This document shows positions 33,683 to 45,604 of a stretch of DNA of 64,000 nt, in pieces. Each line of letters starts with the position of its first letter. The first letter of the stretch is position 1. This DNA comes from Scenedesmus sp. ARA3 (lineage: Eukaryota; Chlorophyta; Chlorophyceae; Sphaeropleales; Scenedesmaceae). The notes under the pieces were generated by a model. The model made no database searches, was not told the DNA's origin, and saw nothing but the letters and a program-made list of their open reading frames with translations. The DNA lies in assembly GCA_004335835.1 (NCBI GenBank), contig RWJK01001437.1, forward strand, positions 62,001 through 126,000. Reading direction: 5' to 3'. Made by a program: the position numbers and the translations under genes.

Positions 33683-34729
33683 ACAGTGAAGCTCCAAGGC
33701 TGCTTCAACAGCAGTAACCCTGACCTCTTGGGCGCTGCCTCATGTGGTCATCAACCAGTGTGTGCTGCTGCCGCACCACAATGCGCATGCCTCCCAGCAG
33801 TGGGGTCAACTGAGGCGCTTCTATCAGGCTGGGACTGGAAGCCACACAGGCGCTCAGGCTCAACCCATAGCACCTAATACATGCTGCTGTAAGAGCAGAC
33901 AGCTGCCACTGTTGTGGCACTACGGTGTCAGCTATTTCACCCCCTGCCGCCCAGCGGCAGCGGCACCCCTGCAGGGGTGCGACCACCCCAGCCGCGCACC
34001 TGCTCGTGTGCCACTGTGTGCTGCCTCAGCAGCTCCAGTGCATTCCACATGACCTCCACCAGCAGCTGGAAGGCGTCACCCACTACAGCTGTGGCTGTGT
34101 TGGCGGTGTGCAGGCCCTCAGGCTGCAGCAGCAGCAGACACGTCACACCCATGCATCTCGTTACACAGGCAGCATGCCAAAACCCACTGAGGTACGTGTG
34201 GTTCATGCAAGCAGCAAGCAGCTCTTTGTGATGGTGTCCTGACAGGGAACATGATGCCTGCTGGCGACGTAGCCCAGTGCTGCTGCTGCAGCTGAACAAC
34301 TGATCCCACATGTTCCTGCGTCTGTGCCTGCCAAGGCATTGCTGCTGTTGTTAACTACTATGCTGCTGCTGCCACACCTGGCAAGCCAGCAGCGCCCCCA
34401 CAGCCCCAGCAGCTGTGCAGTAGTCGCAGCTCAGCATAGCGTGCCGCATGACAGCACCCAAGTTGAGCCGGTGCTGCCGCCTGACCTGCACAGGCAGCAG
34501 GACACACGACAGCAGAACAGGCTGGGGTTATCACATACGCAATCTGAACACCAGCTGCAGAAGGAAGATGTTAAGATTCTGGCTATCACACGTTGCACAT
34601 CCATTGAAGTGGCCTGCTGTGTTGTGCTCTCACCCTGGCAACGTTGCTGTACTCCTCTACTGCCAAGGACTGGAGCTTTTGCCGTGCATCCTCTATCTCC
34701 TCAACATCATCTGCATCAGCAGCCTCCAT
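29899..34729 (-). CDS. Helical protein resembling Pol I factor subunit TAF1A, polyglutamine, 9 exons
   Basis: Exons 34729-34634, 34485-34378, 34122-34000, 33476-33378, 33075-32855, 32596-32335, 32037-31692, 31370-30365, 30109-29899 give 2472 nt, 823 residues, all phases consistent. An in-frame TAA lies 18 bases before the ATG, so the start is well supported. The body is helical: AVMRHAMLSCDYCTAAGAVGAL, VEVMWNALELLRQH, GIRKVAAVLLHETGMRQAAQIELAVAHW, then RPNRSFTFHMATLAAYMK, then IKHLQRALGMYPAASLP. The order and spacing resemble TAF1A, the SL1/TIF-IB subunit for rRNA transcription; this assignment is by eye. About 30 consecutive Gln occur near residues 636-666. The C terminus is basic (AWWAAFPHKRRRQR). 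An alternative is an unrelated TPR-like scaffold. Confidence 0.68.
30628..30717 (-). repeat. Coding CAG repeat (about 30 Gln) in the TAF1A-like gene
   Basis: Uninterrupted CTG on + in exon 8, translated as polyglutamine between TAS and DSHDD. The frame is open through it. Confidence 0.92.
33642..33681. repeat. CTG/CAG tract in intron 3 of the TAF1A-like gene
   Basis: About 13 CTG units on + (CAG on the sense strand) in the intron between 34000 and 33476. Confidence 0.85.
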
Positions 34730-35873
34730 TGCGCTTGCTGCTGCTTATGCTGCTGCCACTGCTGCTGCTGCTGCTGCTGCTGCTGCCGTCCGTGTAGCTG
34801 TAGCTGCCGTTCGACAACAGCCTGCTGTTGGTAAGGTTTGTGATACACCATTCAGTTGGAAAGACTATGTCACGCTGGTTTCACTGATGGCACGGGCTGC
34901 ACTCGGCCTCGCAGTCTGAAATGCAGGTGTCGCACACAGTGGGTGCCTGTGTTGTCGGTCTTGCTTCAACAAATCGGAGGATGCAACCACGGACGTTACT
35001 AAGCTGATGTACAGCTCTTTGTAGCACGGCAGCATGCACCTCCCGTTTGACAGCTGACAGACATGTACATCTGGCATGACACAACCCCAAAGCTGAGTGA
35101 GGGGCAGGACTGGCAGCTTACAAGCAAATCTGTAACGGTTACAACATGAACTGCACTGTTTGTTGCGCTTTTTGGCTCCGGGGAAGGGCAGCACCTCGCC
35201 CTGCAAAGTACAAAAGCACGTGGGCTGCTCAGCATGGCAGCTGGCTGTTCTTCTACTAAACAGCAGGACACAGATACACATTAGGTGTGTCAGTAATGCT
35301 TGGGTTAAGCATTCATTTGTTGCAAACATTCAAAGCTGCCGCCAGCACTATCTCTGTAACTCAGTGGTGCACAGTAATTGCATGTGGTTGGCCACAGGCG
35401 GCCTGTGCAGCTAGCTGTGGTTGAAGAGCAGGTGCAGGGCCTGCTGCTGACCAGCGTGAGATGCAATGAAATCAGCCATTTCAAGATCTAATCCGTACTG
35501 CGAGAAGAGATGGCTATTGTTGTATCGGAGTTGATGGACGACTATCAGTAACCAGCCGGTCCATGCCAGGTCACCACCTTGTCCGGACATGCCGCTGGTT
35601 GAAGTGCAGCAAATAGGCATGTAGATACAGCATGTTTGTAAACAATTCTCTTCCTGTACGGCGCGGCTTCTCAAATTGGCATGTCATGGCATAACTTCGC
35701 GCCACACTCGACCATATCATTCTGCCTGCATTTGCGTCATCGCTTCTGATTCCACTAGAATTGCTGTTTGCGGATTTCACGAGATAGAAAGCCTTTTTTG
35801 TATGTTCTGAGCACCACAGCAACCTTGTCCTGCCCAACCTCACCGGTCCTCGTGCGCACGGCGCCTAGCAGCC
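34730..35873. other. Bidirectional upstream region between TAF1A-like and START genes
   Basis: The two start codons (34729 on -, 35874 on +) face away from each other, 1.14 kb apart, so both promoters must lie here. GC is lower in 35270-35800. A minus frame at 35411-35674 is open but has no partner exon or motif. Confidence 0.45.
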
Positions 35874-36794
35874 ATGAGCCCGGCAGCTGTGGTCCCCGTG
35901 GGGGAGATGGATATGCTGCCACCGCGCAAGGTGGCGCCCAGTGACCTTAAGGGGCAGGTCGCGGAGCTGGGCGCATCGGGCAAGGCCGCTCCAGCCTTCG
36001 ACTACGTTGGCAGCATCAAAAACCATCCTCAGTTGTCTGATTTTGAGAAGCAGTCGCTGCTGTGGGTGCTGGCGCAGTCGCCGTGCTTCCACCGGCTCAT
36101 CCAGCCTGCTGACATTGGCGGGCACGCCATGCCAGATTGGGTCAAGTGCACGGGATCGGGCATGCTGGGCATTCAGATAGCGCGGCAAGACCCGGTGGCC
36201 CCGGAGAGGGTGTACAAGATGCGTGGCATTGCAGAGATCCCTGCCAGCACAGAGGTGCGCAGCACAGCACACAGCGCAGCAGCTTGCATGCAGCTTGCAT
36301 GCAGCAACAGCACGCCTTGCAGGACAGACTAGCTGTGCTTGAACACAGCAGCTATGCCACCGAAGGGATTGAACTAGTTACACTGTGAAGGAGATGCAAC
36401 CACGGTTGAATAGGTCAGTTGATGTCAACAGCCCTGTGTGCAAGGCTACTACCCGACTTCCTGCAAAATCTGGTCACCAGTTGTCGTCATCATGTAATAC
36501 AAGCCTTGTCAGTGTACAGTAGACATTGCTGGATCAGCTGGTGTATTTCTTCCTCCCTTATGTTAGCAATTGCCCAACAGCAGCTTAACCTGTACCTCAA
36601 CATTTGCACGCTTGCTGCTGTAACAGGTGACGTATGAGCTGGTGACGGAGTTTGAGCACATGCAGAAGTGGGACAAGATGCTGCTCAACCTGCAGGTGCT
36701 GGAGCGGTCACCCAAGCAGTACCCCATCCTGCGCATTGGCACCTTCATCAACACATATGGCGTGCCGGGTGAGCAGCACATATGGTCGGCAGCA

Positions 36795-36826
<32 letters not shown>

Positions 36827-37924
36827 GGCAGCAGCAGCGGCGGCGGCAGCAACAGCAGGCATTCAAGTGCTGCGCCCAGTTGCTTGCAGTCCAGGACAGT
36901 GCTATCAATGAAGCAGGAGGCACTTCAGCATCTGCCGCCTCACAGTGTGATGTGGATTTTAATGCTGGTCACACAACAGTCTAGTCGCTGGAGTGCGTCA
37001 CAAGTGCACCCCTTCCCTATTCGCCCTTATGACTTTTGCCACCTCGCACTCACCCTGCCTCCTGCCCCTGCCTGCTACTGCCTGCGCATGCCGCCAGGCA
37101 TGTCGTGGCTGTTCAACGAGCGCGAGTTCTGCTGCAGGGGTGTGGCCGCGCACTTCCCTGACGGCACGCGCGCGCTGGCGGTGTACACGCCCGCTGAGGT
37201 GCACGCCAACGACAAGGGCGTGAGCAAGCCGCGCACCATCCGCGCGCACATGGGTGTGTCGGGCTACGTGGTCAGCCCCTACGCTGACGAGGCGCGGCAG
37301 CACCTGGGCAATGACAAGTGCCAGATCACCATGGTACTGCAGGTAGACCCCATGGTGAGCCGCCGCCAGCAGCAGCAGCAGCAGCAGCAGCAGTGCATGA
37401 GATGCAACATGCTCGCCGTATCAAGGAGCAGCCGCAGCAGCTGCAACAGCTGGAGTGGTAGCAACAGCAGTCAGATGCACAGCATTGACAGCACAGCAGC
37501 AGCAGCAGGATGACAGGTAGCAGACATGGGCCGTGCGTCTCATGTGTCTGATTGTGACCACACTGTGTCACGCCGCAGAAAGCGTTGAAGCTGCTGCTGC
37601 ATTTAAAATATCACAAGCTACCCGTGGTTTGCGCATCAGGCAGGCGTCTGTGCCTCATGCACGAGCTGACAGACGCGCATCTTGTGTGTGTGGCTTGGTC
37701 TGCTGCTGCCATTGCAGGGCAGTGTGCCCCTGCCTGTGTACAACACTGTGAGCATGATGATGCCCATGAACCTGCAGCGCGTAAAGATGGCAGCAGCAAA
37801 GCTGAAGCCGGAGGAGAAGGCAGCCATGCAGCAACGGCAGCTGCAGATTGTGGCAGCGTCCAAGGCAGAGGCTGCAGCTGCTGCTGGTGGCAAGGGGAGC
37901 AAGGGTGGCAAGAAAGCGAAGTAA
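35874..37924 (+). CDS. START-domain lipid-binding protein, 4 exons
   Basis: Exons 35874-36254, 36627-36768, 37098-37354, 37718-37924 give 987 nt, 328 residues, phases 0, 1, 0. The fold of START (StAR-related lipid transfer) proteins is readable: YKMRGIAEIPAST, then VTYELVTEFEHMQKWDKML, a central SWLFNEREFCCRG, an SKPRTIRAHMGVSGYVVSP strand, and the closing QITMVLQVDPMGSVPLPVYN, followed by the amphipathic C-terminal helix TVSMMMPMNLQRVKMAA. The tail is Lys/Ala/Gly rich (GGKGSKGGKKAK). There is no signal peptide or membrane helix, so it is probably cytosolic. It would carry or sense a sterol, phospholipid or other hydrophobic ligand; which one cannot be read. It is head-to-head with the TAF1A-like gene. 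Confidence 0.85.
36789..36861 (+). repeat. CAG-rich tract in intron 2 of the START gene
   Basis: Imperfect CAG/CGG repeats starting 20 bases after the donor at 36769. Confidence 0.8.
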
Positions 37925-39207
37925 AAAGCTGTGCATGCACTCGGCTTGCGGATCATATCACTTGCTTGCTTTCATGCAGTGTGCCATGTGCTGTGGTGGT
38001 CTGCCTGCGGTTGGCATATGGCAGGATGGCCAGGCACTATAATGTTTGAGTGTTGCTCAAGATGTCTACACCTATTGGCTTGATTGAAGGAACAGGGTCA
38101 GGTATGCAGAGACACTGAACAGCATCTGAGGCTCACAACAAAAAGGCACACCAGCAAGGCGGCCAGTGCGCTTATGCTGCTACATGAGAACAGTGCTGGA
38201 GCCGCAGCACACAGTGCGCAGGGGCGTGGGTGGCAGTGTGGTAGGTTGGCACTTTGCTGTGAGGCGTATCTTGCGCAGCAGCACGCATTTGGGAGGTTCT
38301 GGTGTGCAGAGTTGTGTGCCTGGCTGTGTTGTGCACAGCATACGTACAGGCAAAGGAATGCACTGATTCTCACCTGTAGGGTTGCATTCCTCCACTAGCC
38401 CTGTCAATCTGCAAGGCATACACACCATGGCAGGTGATGCACAATCTGTTGTAGTTGCATACACCAAAGTGACACTGCATATGCTGTGTGTGCGCCTGTG
38501 TGGAGTTTGCGCTGCAGTTTCGAGAGAACTCAATCGGCTGGGTGTGGTGGGTAGTACAGTAAGTTTTGGACAAGTTTGTGTGGAACCAGCTAGCCACTGT
38601 GGTGTTGCAGTTTGCACACATGTATAACAAAAGGGTGATGTCTGGCCCTGACCTGGACAGTTCCCCGGCCGGGCTTTCAAAACTCATGGATGGTGGGCTT
38701 GATGTGTGAACGGGCCAGACCTGCTGCTGGTGTCCGTGTATGTTGCGGAGCACGTGTAACCAGATGTAAGACAGTGTTACTGCACCATGCACTTGACTCT
38801 GACAGTCATTCACAAGTCATTGGCACAACTCGTCAGCACTGATTTTACTGCAAACAGGAGCAGCTCCCAACAGCACGGACACAGGCTGAAACAAGAACCC
38901 CCAGGCCATCAGAGATGCAAAAGCAGTCTAGAAGTCACCGTAAGGCAACTACACAATGACAAGATGCATGAATATGAGATGACAGTAACCTGCCACAGGG
39001 TTGCAGTGGCACCCAGGTATGTTAATTTCCGCCATGCTTATTGCTTTGACATGCACACCGGGACGTATACGTACATTACGTAATGTAGCTTTTCCATCAC
39101 ATCCTGGGTTATGCAACAAATCACACCAGCTGTGGGCAAGTTGTGCTCACAGCTCATTCCAGGCGCCATAAAAAGGCTATGTTGATGTTTATTCAATCTG
39201 CCCCAGC
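37925..39207. other. Convergent intergenic region, no gene seen
   Basis: Between the START gene stop (37924, +) and the stop of the reeler-like gene (39208, -). It contains both 3' ends. Open frames are short and unstructured. Confidence 0.4.
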
Positions 39208-41338
39208 TCAACCCATGGCAGGAAGCAGGGCTGTCAGCTGTGTGAAGAAGGAACCCGTATACTGGACCAGTGATAGAAGGCTTGCCAGGTTCAGGTTGAC
39301 ACTAGCACCATTGACAGGGATGAACTTGGAGAGGCTGGTGATCAAGCCCATACCACTCTGCAGCAGACCTGGAAGCGAGGGGGCAGCAGTGCTGGTGTTG
39401 CTACCAACCAGCAGGTTGCCAACAGTCTTGAGGGCGCCAAGCAGGCCATTCACGCTGGTACCGGTAGCTGTGGGTGATGTGGCTGTGCCAGTGGTGGTTG
39501 CCAGGAGGCCCCGGGAAGCGGTGGTGGTAACAGCAGGGCTCGTAGCTGCAGAGATGGTCTGGAGTGCGTTCAGCAAGCCGAAGACGCCGTTGTTACTTGC
39601 AGAGCTGCTGCTGCTGCTGCTTGTCCCAACCAAGCCGGCAATGTTCTTCAGGGCTGTCAAGAACTGCGGTTGGCAAGCAAAGCAGAAGCAAAGAACACAG
39701 CCTCTAAGTGAGCAAGTGGTTGCAGGTTTATGATTGTCCTGGCTCTACCGAGTGGCGCCGGTCATTCATGGGTAACCACTGCTGACACATATAGTGCTGC
39801 TGGCAGCACACACAGGAAACAGCCATCATGGATGATGATGATCACACATACTCTGCTGTAGCATATCTTTCATCCAGTCAGTCACTCACCTGAGCAGGGT
39901 CAGGCACAGCCACAGACTTGTTGGCTGGACTAACAACAGCACTGATGGTCTGCATGGCGTTCTGCAGCATGGTCAGTTGCAAGTGCAGACTCGTGGTCGC
40001 CTCTGTCTTCACTTCTGTGCCGAGGTTTTTGACCGCTTCAACAAAACTGCTGGGATTGATGAGACCAGCAAGACCCAGGTCGCCAGCGTTTTGGACGTCG
40101 ACAAGAGTGGTTGGAGCACCTGAAGCAAGGCAGCCATGCAGTGCAGGTGTCACTGTGTGGTGTGCAGGCGCCGCTTGCTTGATTGATGCGACCTGGCCTT
40201 TGCTGCGACGAAAGACTCTTTGCTGCAGAAGGAGATTAACAGCATCAGATGTCGCTCTATTCTATGAAGAGGGCATGCAATGCGGCTTGCAATCTTTTGC
40301 AGGAACTGCTGATTCCTGCAGTGAGCACCTGTGCAACCTCCCACCGCCAGTCGGCGTTGCCAAGCCCAGAAACAGGAATGTCAGCAACTGTATAATTAAT
40401 ACATGGGCCCCAAGCAGGGCTTGCATTACTCACCAGGGCACTTGGATGTTGGGCACATGAGAAGTGGAGACACCAGCATTGGGAACGCCTGGAATTTGTA
40501 ATTATCTGCAGAAGTAGCTGTAGCTGGGGCACCGGCAATCTTGAACACAACACTGGCGGATGTCGCTGCGCTGCAGGGCACGGTAAGTTTGAGGCCGACG
40601 GACGAAGCACCTGTGGAGCTGGTGGCGCGGTTGAGGCAAGGGTTTGCTGTTCCTGCAAATGTGCCTACAGAAGAGCTGATGCTGTAGACACGCTTCTCAG
40701 GGAAGGTGACCTGCGTTGGTAAACAGTTGAACATGGTGCAAGAGCAGGAACGTTGGTGTCCAGGCACAAGCCAAGTCTGTGGTCTTTGGAAGTGGCAGTA
40801 ACACCCAAAATGCATCCTGCAGTCTGCTTCTACCATCTAGCATAGCTTTACAACAGCATTTTCAACCAACCTGGTGCACCTGACATTGTTGCGTGTCTGG
40901 TGCAGCGCTGCTTACCTTCATGTTGTAGGTGATGCCAGGGCAGAGGGTTGCAACAGGCAGGGGGGAAATTCCGGTGGTAAACAGCGATACAGTTCGCCTG
41001 CAGCCAGCAGAACATTGAAAGTTGATTGTTTGGTGCACAGCAGGGGCCACATGCATGTGCCTTGTGTACCTTGCACAACATTGCAAGCTTTACAGCAGTA
41101 CTGCACAGCTGCTTGCAGATGCTGGTTCGAGCAAGCTACACGAAAGAGACTGCGATAAGTCACTTGGCAGGACTTGACTTGAAGCTCATCCGCAAGCTCA
41201 CATGTCCACTTGGAAGCTGCCAAACTCAGAGGGCGGAGCCACGTCTGTGCAGGTCGGCTGAGCTGCTGTCCAGGCTGCCGCACGTGCGCTGGGCGCCAAA
41301 CATAGAACCAGAAGCAGTTTAACAGGTCTGATGTCCAT
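39208..41338 (-). CDS. Secreted reeler-like protein with hydrophobic C-terminal repeats, paralogue C, 5 exons
   Basis: Exons 41338-41202, 40997-40916, 40710-40434, 40119-39890, 39663-39208 give 1182 nt, 393 residues, phases 2, 0, 1, 0. Signal peptide VKLLLVLCLAPSARAAAW. The N-terminal beta-rich domain reads LCPGITYNMKVTFPEKRVYS, then GTFAGTANPCLNR and ASSVGLKLTVPC. The Cys pattern and PG-Y-V-F-P opening resemble reeler-type domains (inference). The rest consists of leucine-rich helical stretches with Ser/Thr linkers (FLTALKNIAGLVG, GVFGLLNALQTIS, LNLASLLSLVQYTGSFFTQL). Exported; role unknown. Exon 2 is 82 bp, the same as in the neighbour at 42789-45010. Exon 3 here spans what are two exons in the neighbour. 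Confidence 0.75.
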
Positions 41339-42788
41339 GGCTTCGTTCTCAGCGCAACCTTCCTTGCTGCGTTGGTTGCTTGCGACCGCTTTTCAATAGT
41401 CGAGGTCGACGACACGCATGCGGCAGGTGTGCAATGACACGGACATCGAATAAGTTAGCAGCTTTTGAGGTGTTGGAGCTTTATAGGCCGCTACAACATG
41501 GTGGCCTGTGGCATAATCCAACACAAACCCTACTTCTTACAACGGTCAACCCATGAATTTCGCGAGCTTTGTTAGCTGCAAGTGTTTTAAACCTTTTAAA
41601 CGTGCAGCCTGTATGCACTATATTACATCGTCGCAGCCGCTGCACCCATCCCAGCATCCAAGCCCAGCACTCGAGAGCGATCGCAACTGCGATGGCTGTG
41701 CTGGTTTTCCGTGCAAGCTTTTCGCCCACAAACAAGCTTATTTCGCACTCTACTTGATAAGTATGTGGCTACTTTTTCGTCTTTACGATGCTGTATGAAC
41801 TCAATGCACATCAAACCAGTGTGATCTGCTCAGGAGCGCTGAACTAGTTCTCTGTCCTGCTGTGTTACATGCTGGCTCCAGCGGCAGGTGCAGCTGCTGC
41901 TTTCAATGCTGCTCACAGCAACTGTTGTTAGTACAACTCGCTGCTGAACTGGACTTGACAACATGTCCTGTAGCTTGAGCTGGTACTCCAGCATCAAGAT
42001 TCTCTCCTCTCGGCTCCAGGCTGGCTGCTGACATCATGCCAGGCCTGGCCAGACCGTCTAGGATGAATGCCACAGCACATAAGTGTTCAAAGCATGGGTA
42101 TACAGCTCCAAGGCTCCAGCTGGCGTGATAAATCACAGTGTCTAGCTTTACATCAGGATAACTGTTGCAATAGTGCTTGTTCTGCTACAGCTACCTTGCA
42201 GCACCTGTTGTGATCAAGTAGTGACCTGGCAGTCTGTCAATATCCGGATTGTTACCGCAGAATTCATGGTTTACCCACATGGTTACAAAGTCGTAAGCGA
42301 CTACAAGTCGGTACACCTTGTGGTGATTCTTATAAAAAAAGGATCAGATGCGGCAATGATTGGCCAATGCCTTGAAGGGTGCCACACGGTGATCGTTGCA
42401 ACCAAGCTCATTGCACAATGCCGTACGAATCTCCCCTGCTAGGTGATGCCACGCATGGTGGCCAAGCCCCAGTGAAAGTTTTATTGCAGCAGAAGCTCAA
42501 ACTTTGCTATGCCATGCCGTACCACGAACCAAGCCATGCTCATCATGCAGACTGCTGCAGTACTAGTAAAAGTAGATGCTGCGCAAATGTTGCAAAAACA
42601 GACTTTGAGCCATCATGCTTGCAGTGAAGAGTGAGCGCTGGGTGCTGAGGCTGCTCATACTCTCAATGTGCAGGCTCGTTGCTGCACACCACAACCACCC
42701 TGTACAAATCTGTATGCGCGTACTGTCTGTGCTACACCATGCCAATCGTGGAATACCCCAGATCATGCATGTCATAAGGCTGATGTTT
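41339..42788. other. Spacer between reeler-like paralogues C and D
   Basis: Holds the promoter of paralogue C and the 3' end of paralogue D. No coding segment recognised. Relatively AT-rich at 41560-41800 and 42240-42360. Confidence 0.4.
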
Positions 42789-45010
42789 TCAGCCAGACAA
42801 AGCACTGTTGAGGACTGACAGCTTGTTGAAGAAAGTACCAACAGACTGCACAAATGCAAGAAGACTTGGCAGGTTGATAGCAGCCAAACCGCTGCTGGTG
42901 GTGCCACTGGCAGGAAGGCATGCCTGCAGCTTGTGAACGACATCCTCGCCGGCAGCAATGATGGACTGCAGGGGTGATGTGGCTGTGACAGGTGTTGAGA
43001 CGCTGCTGCCAGTTGTGCTTGTACCGGTTGTACTGCTGCTGGTCGTACTGCCGCCAGTGGTGGTGCTGGAAGAGGCAGCAACTGTGGGGTTGAAAATCGA
43101 TCCAACGGTCTTGAGAGCGTTCAGAACACCGCTGATTTGAGCAACAGAACTGTTGTTGCTGACGGCAGACTGGATGGTGTTGAGGGAGGTGAGCAGGCCC
43201 AGGACACCAGAGCTGCTTCCAGTGTTGACCAATGTGCCAATCTGCTGCAGCGCTGTGAGGAACTGCAGCGAACGAGTGCGGAGAGGGTGAAACACAGCAG
43301 GACAAGGACATCAATGTTAAATCACAAAATCGCCAAGCGGCCATCAACTTTAGGCATCTGTAGCTGTGGTGTCATGCTGCAGCAGGAGTGTGTGCCAGCT
43401 CAATCAGGTATTTGCACCGCTTGACAACATGACACCCATACAGAATCCCTGCAACACACCTGTGTGGGGTCCAGGGAAGGAACAGTTGCAGTGATTGTGG
43501 GTGTCGTTGATGCGCTGGTAGTGGTTGTGCCAGCAGCGTTGATGCCAGTAACAGCGTTGACCACCGAGCCGACCGTCTTCAGGGAGTTCACAAGGCTGGT
43601 AAGGTTGCCGATAGCTGATGCGCTGCCTGAGCTGCCAATGCCAAATCCTTGCAGGGCGGTTGTCAAGCCACCGAGGCCAGCCAGGGGGTTGGCATCAAAA
43701 AGAGCTGACAGGTCAAAGGTCAGCTGGTTCCCCATGCTGCTTGTTGACGTGGCAGTGGAAGCAGTGGAGCTTGTTGTTGACTGAGCAGGAGTGGCTGTGG
43801 TGGTGACGGTTGATGCTGTTGGGCTAGATGACGTGGTCACCACGGTGGTGGTGGTTGCAGCAGCAGCTGGCATGTTGCAGGTTGACATGGTGCATGCTGA
43901 TGACTTTGAGAGGATGGGCAGGTCAACTGTCAGCTTCCTGTAGGCAGAGCTGGATGTAGTGTTGACGGCGATGCTGGAGACAGTGATGGTTGTCACACCA
44001 GACGCATCGCAGGGAAGAGTCAGCTGCAGGCCCACACTGGTCGCACCGGCAGAGCTCATCCGGCGGTTGGGACTGCATGTTTGCAGGAAAGAGCAAAATA
44101 TGTCAGCAATGCCAGTGCCTATGCAACACTTGCTTCCCTTCCTGTGCTGGGACAGCATTGATATGTGACAACCAGTACTGCTGAGGATTGTACCAGCTTG
44201 CAGGACAGGTCACAATGCGGGACTTAGCATAATGTAGGAGCATCAACGCAGCAATCACGAGAAGCACTGCAGTGCTTGGTCCTATCAATGTTGGTGCACG
44301 GCCAGGGGCACTTACCAAGTAGCTGAGGAACCGGCAAAAGTGCCCTTGGACGCAGCCACAATGAACTTGCGTGAGTTGGGGAAAACTACCTGCAACAACA
44401 GTCAACAGTGTTGCAGCAGCTTCAAGCTCAGATGTCGAGCAATCTTCGGTGCAGACTACACGATAATCATAATTGGACTGGCACAGGCTGTCGCTAGCAA
44501 CAACAGCTCATGTCTGCTGACATAGTCAATCAGCACATGTACTTGTGTCACTGCAGCAGCATCTTACCTTGAGATTGTACATCAAGCCTGGGCACAGGCC
44601 ATTGTCAGGTGCGCCGGTGGCAGCTGTCGAGATGGAGACAGTGGTCTTCCTGCATGCAGTGCGCGTGCAACACATGTGTACACATGTAAGCAGCAGCAGC
44701 AATAGGGGCATGGCATTAGCACCTGGCTGGTGGCATGGAATTCATGCAGCCTTCAAAAGCACGAGGGAAGAAATGTAATGTCTTTGCCGAGTTGGTACTG
44801 CAGGGCTAGCGACTGCGAAGCAACAGGCACTACAACATGCGTAGCCAGTCCGGCTTTGCGCTGAAGACAGACATGCACTTACGGGTCTGACGTCGGGGGT
44901 CCAAAGGCAGTCGGTGGAGCTGCTGATGAACAGTCGGTTGCCGTAATCCAGCTGGCTGCGGAGGCCAGCCCCAGGCCCGCGAGGAGCAGCACGAGGACCT
45001 TGAAAGCCAT
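42789..45010 (-). CDS. Secreted reeler-like protein with hydrophobic C-terminal repeats, paralogue D, 5 exons
   Basis: Exons 45010-44883, 44649-44568, 44389-44316, 44072-43460, 43262-42789 give 1371 nt, 456 residues, phases 2, 0, 2, 0. Signal peptide AFKVLVLLLAGLGLASAASW. The N-terminal domain has LCPGLMYNLKVVFPNSRKF, then GTFAGSSATCPNRR and TSVGLQLTLPC, aligning segment by segment with paralogue C including its Cys residues. A Ser/Thr-rich linker (TTTVVTTSSSPTASTVTTT) follows. The C-terminal half has leucine-rich stretches (LTFDLSALFDANPLAGLGGL, GVLGLLTSLNTIQSAV, LPSLLAFVQSVGTFFNKL). It is an extracellular or wall protein by inference; function not recognised. The duplication is older than that of the Asn-Thr pair, as sequence identity is low outside the N-terminal domain. 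Confidence 0.76.
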
Positions 45011-45604
45011 TTGAATCCACTGCAAGAAACCAACCACGCCTAAAAAGAAAGTATGGGTTGTGATTACTGTGAACAGAGCCTGTAGTCGAAGCCCGCTACT
45101 TGTTCAGGCTGTAAAGCGAGCGTCAAGAGTAGCCGTTTGATGGCAAGCGTGAACAACAACCCCGAGCTGTGCATTCACGAACTATAGTCCCAGACAAAAT
45201 GCTTATTTTATAGGCATATGAGGTTTGTCACAAATGCTGACCAATGCGTGGAGCCTAAACACCGCTTCATTTCATACGGTCCTGGCGGATCTCGCAATTT
45301 CTGACGCTGTGAGCCAAGCATGTGGTCGAGGACTGGCTCGTTTGATATTATAAGGATTTTCGCGTTCAAAAGCAGAGACTCCGGAACTGCACGAAGACCA
45401 TCAACATCATCACCTCAACTTCGAGTACTAAGTTTTGGTGTGGCCGATGGAACAGACGCACAAGGTACACCCTGTTCCAATCATACTGATAAGACCGTGG
45501 ATTCAAAACCTCAGCCTTGCAAACCTTCGTCTACTGGCAGGGCAACTAGCACAAACACGGTTGCTGCAACAGCTGTTGGCTAGTTTGCTTCCCTCACCGT
45601 CAAC
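45011..45604. other. Upstream region of paralogue D and 3' side of the TFIIIC gene
   Basis: About 590 bases between the paralogue D start and the TFIIIC stop, both on the minus strand. 45050-45460 is AT-richer. No coding segment is recognised. Confidence 0.4.

Noticed and set aside
33705..33850. Possible extra exon of the TAF1A-like gene (SLIEAPQLTPLLGGMRIVV)
   Set aside because: The acceptor would need phase 2 after a phase 0 exon, and the other frame hits a stop.
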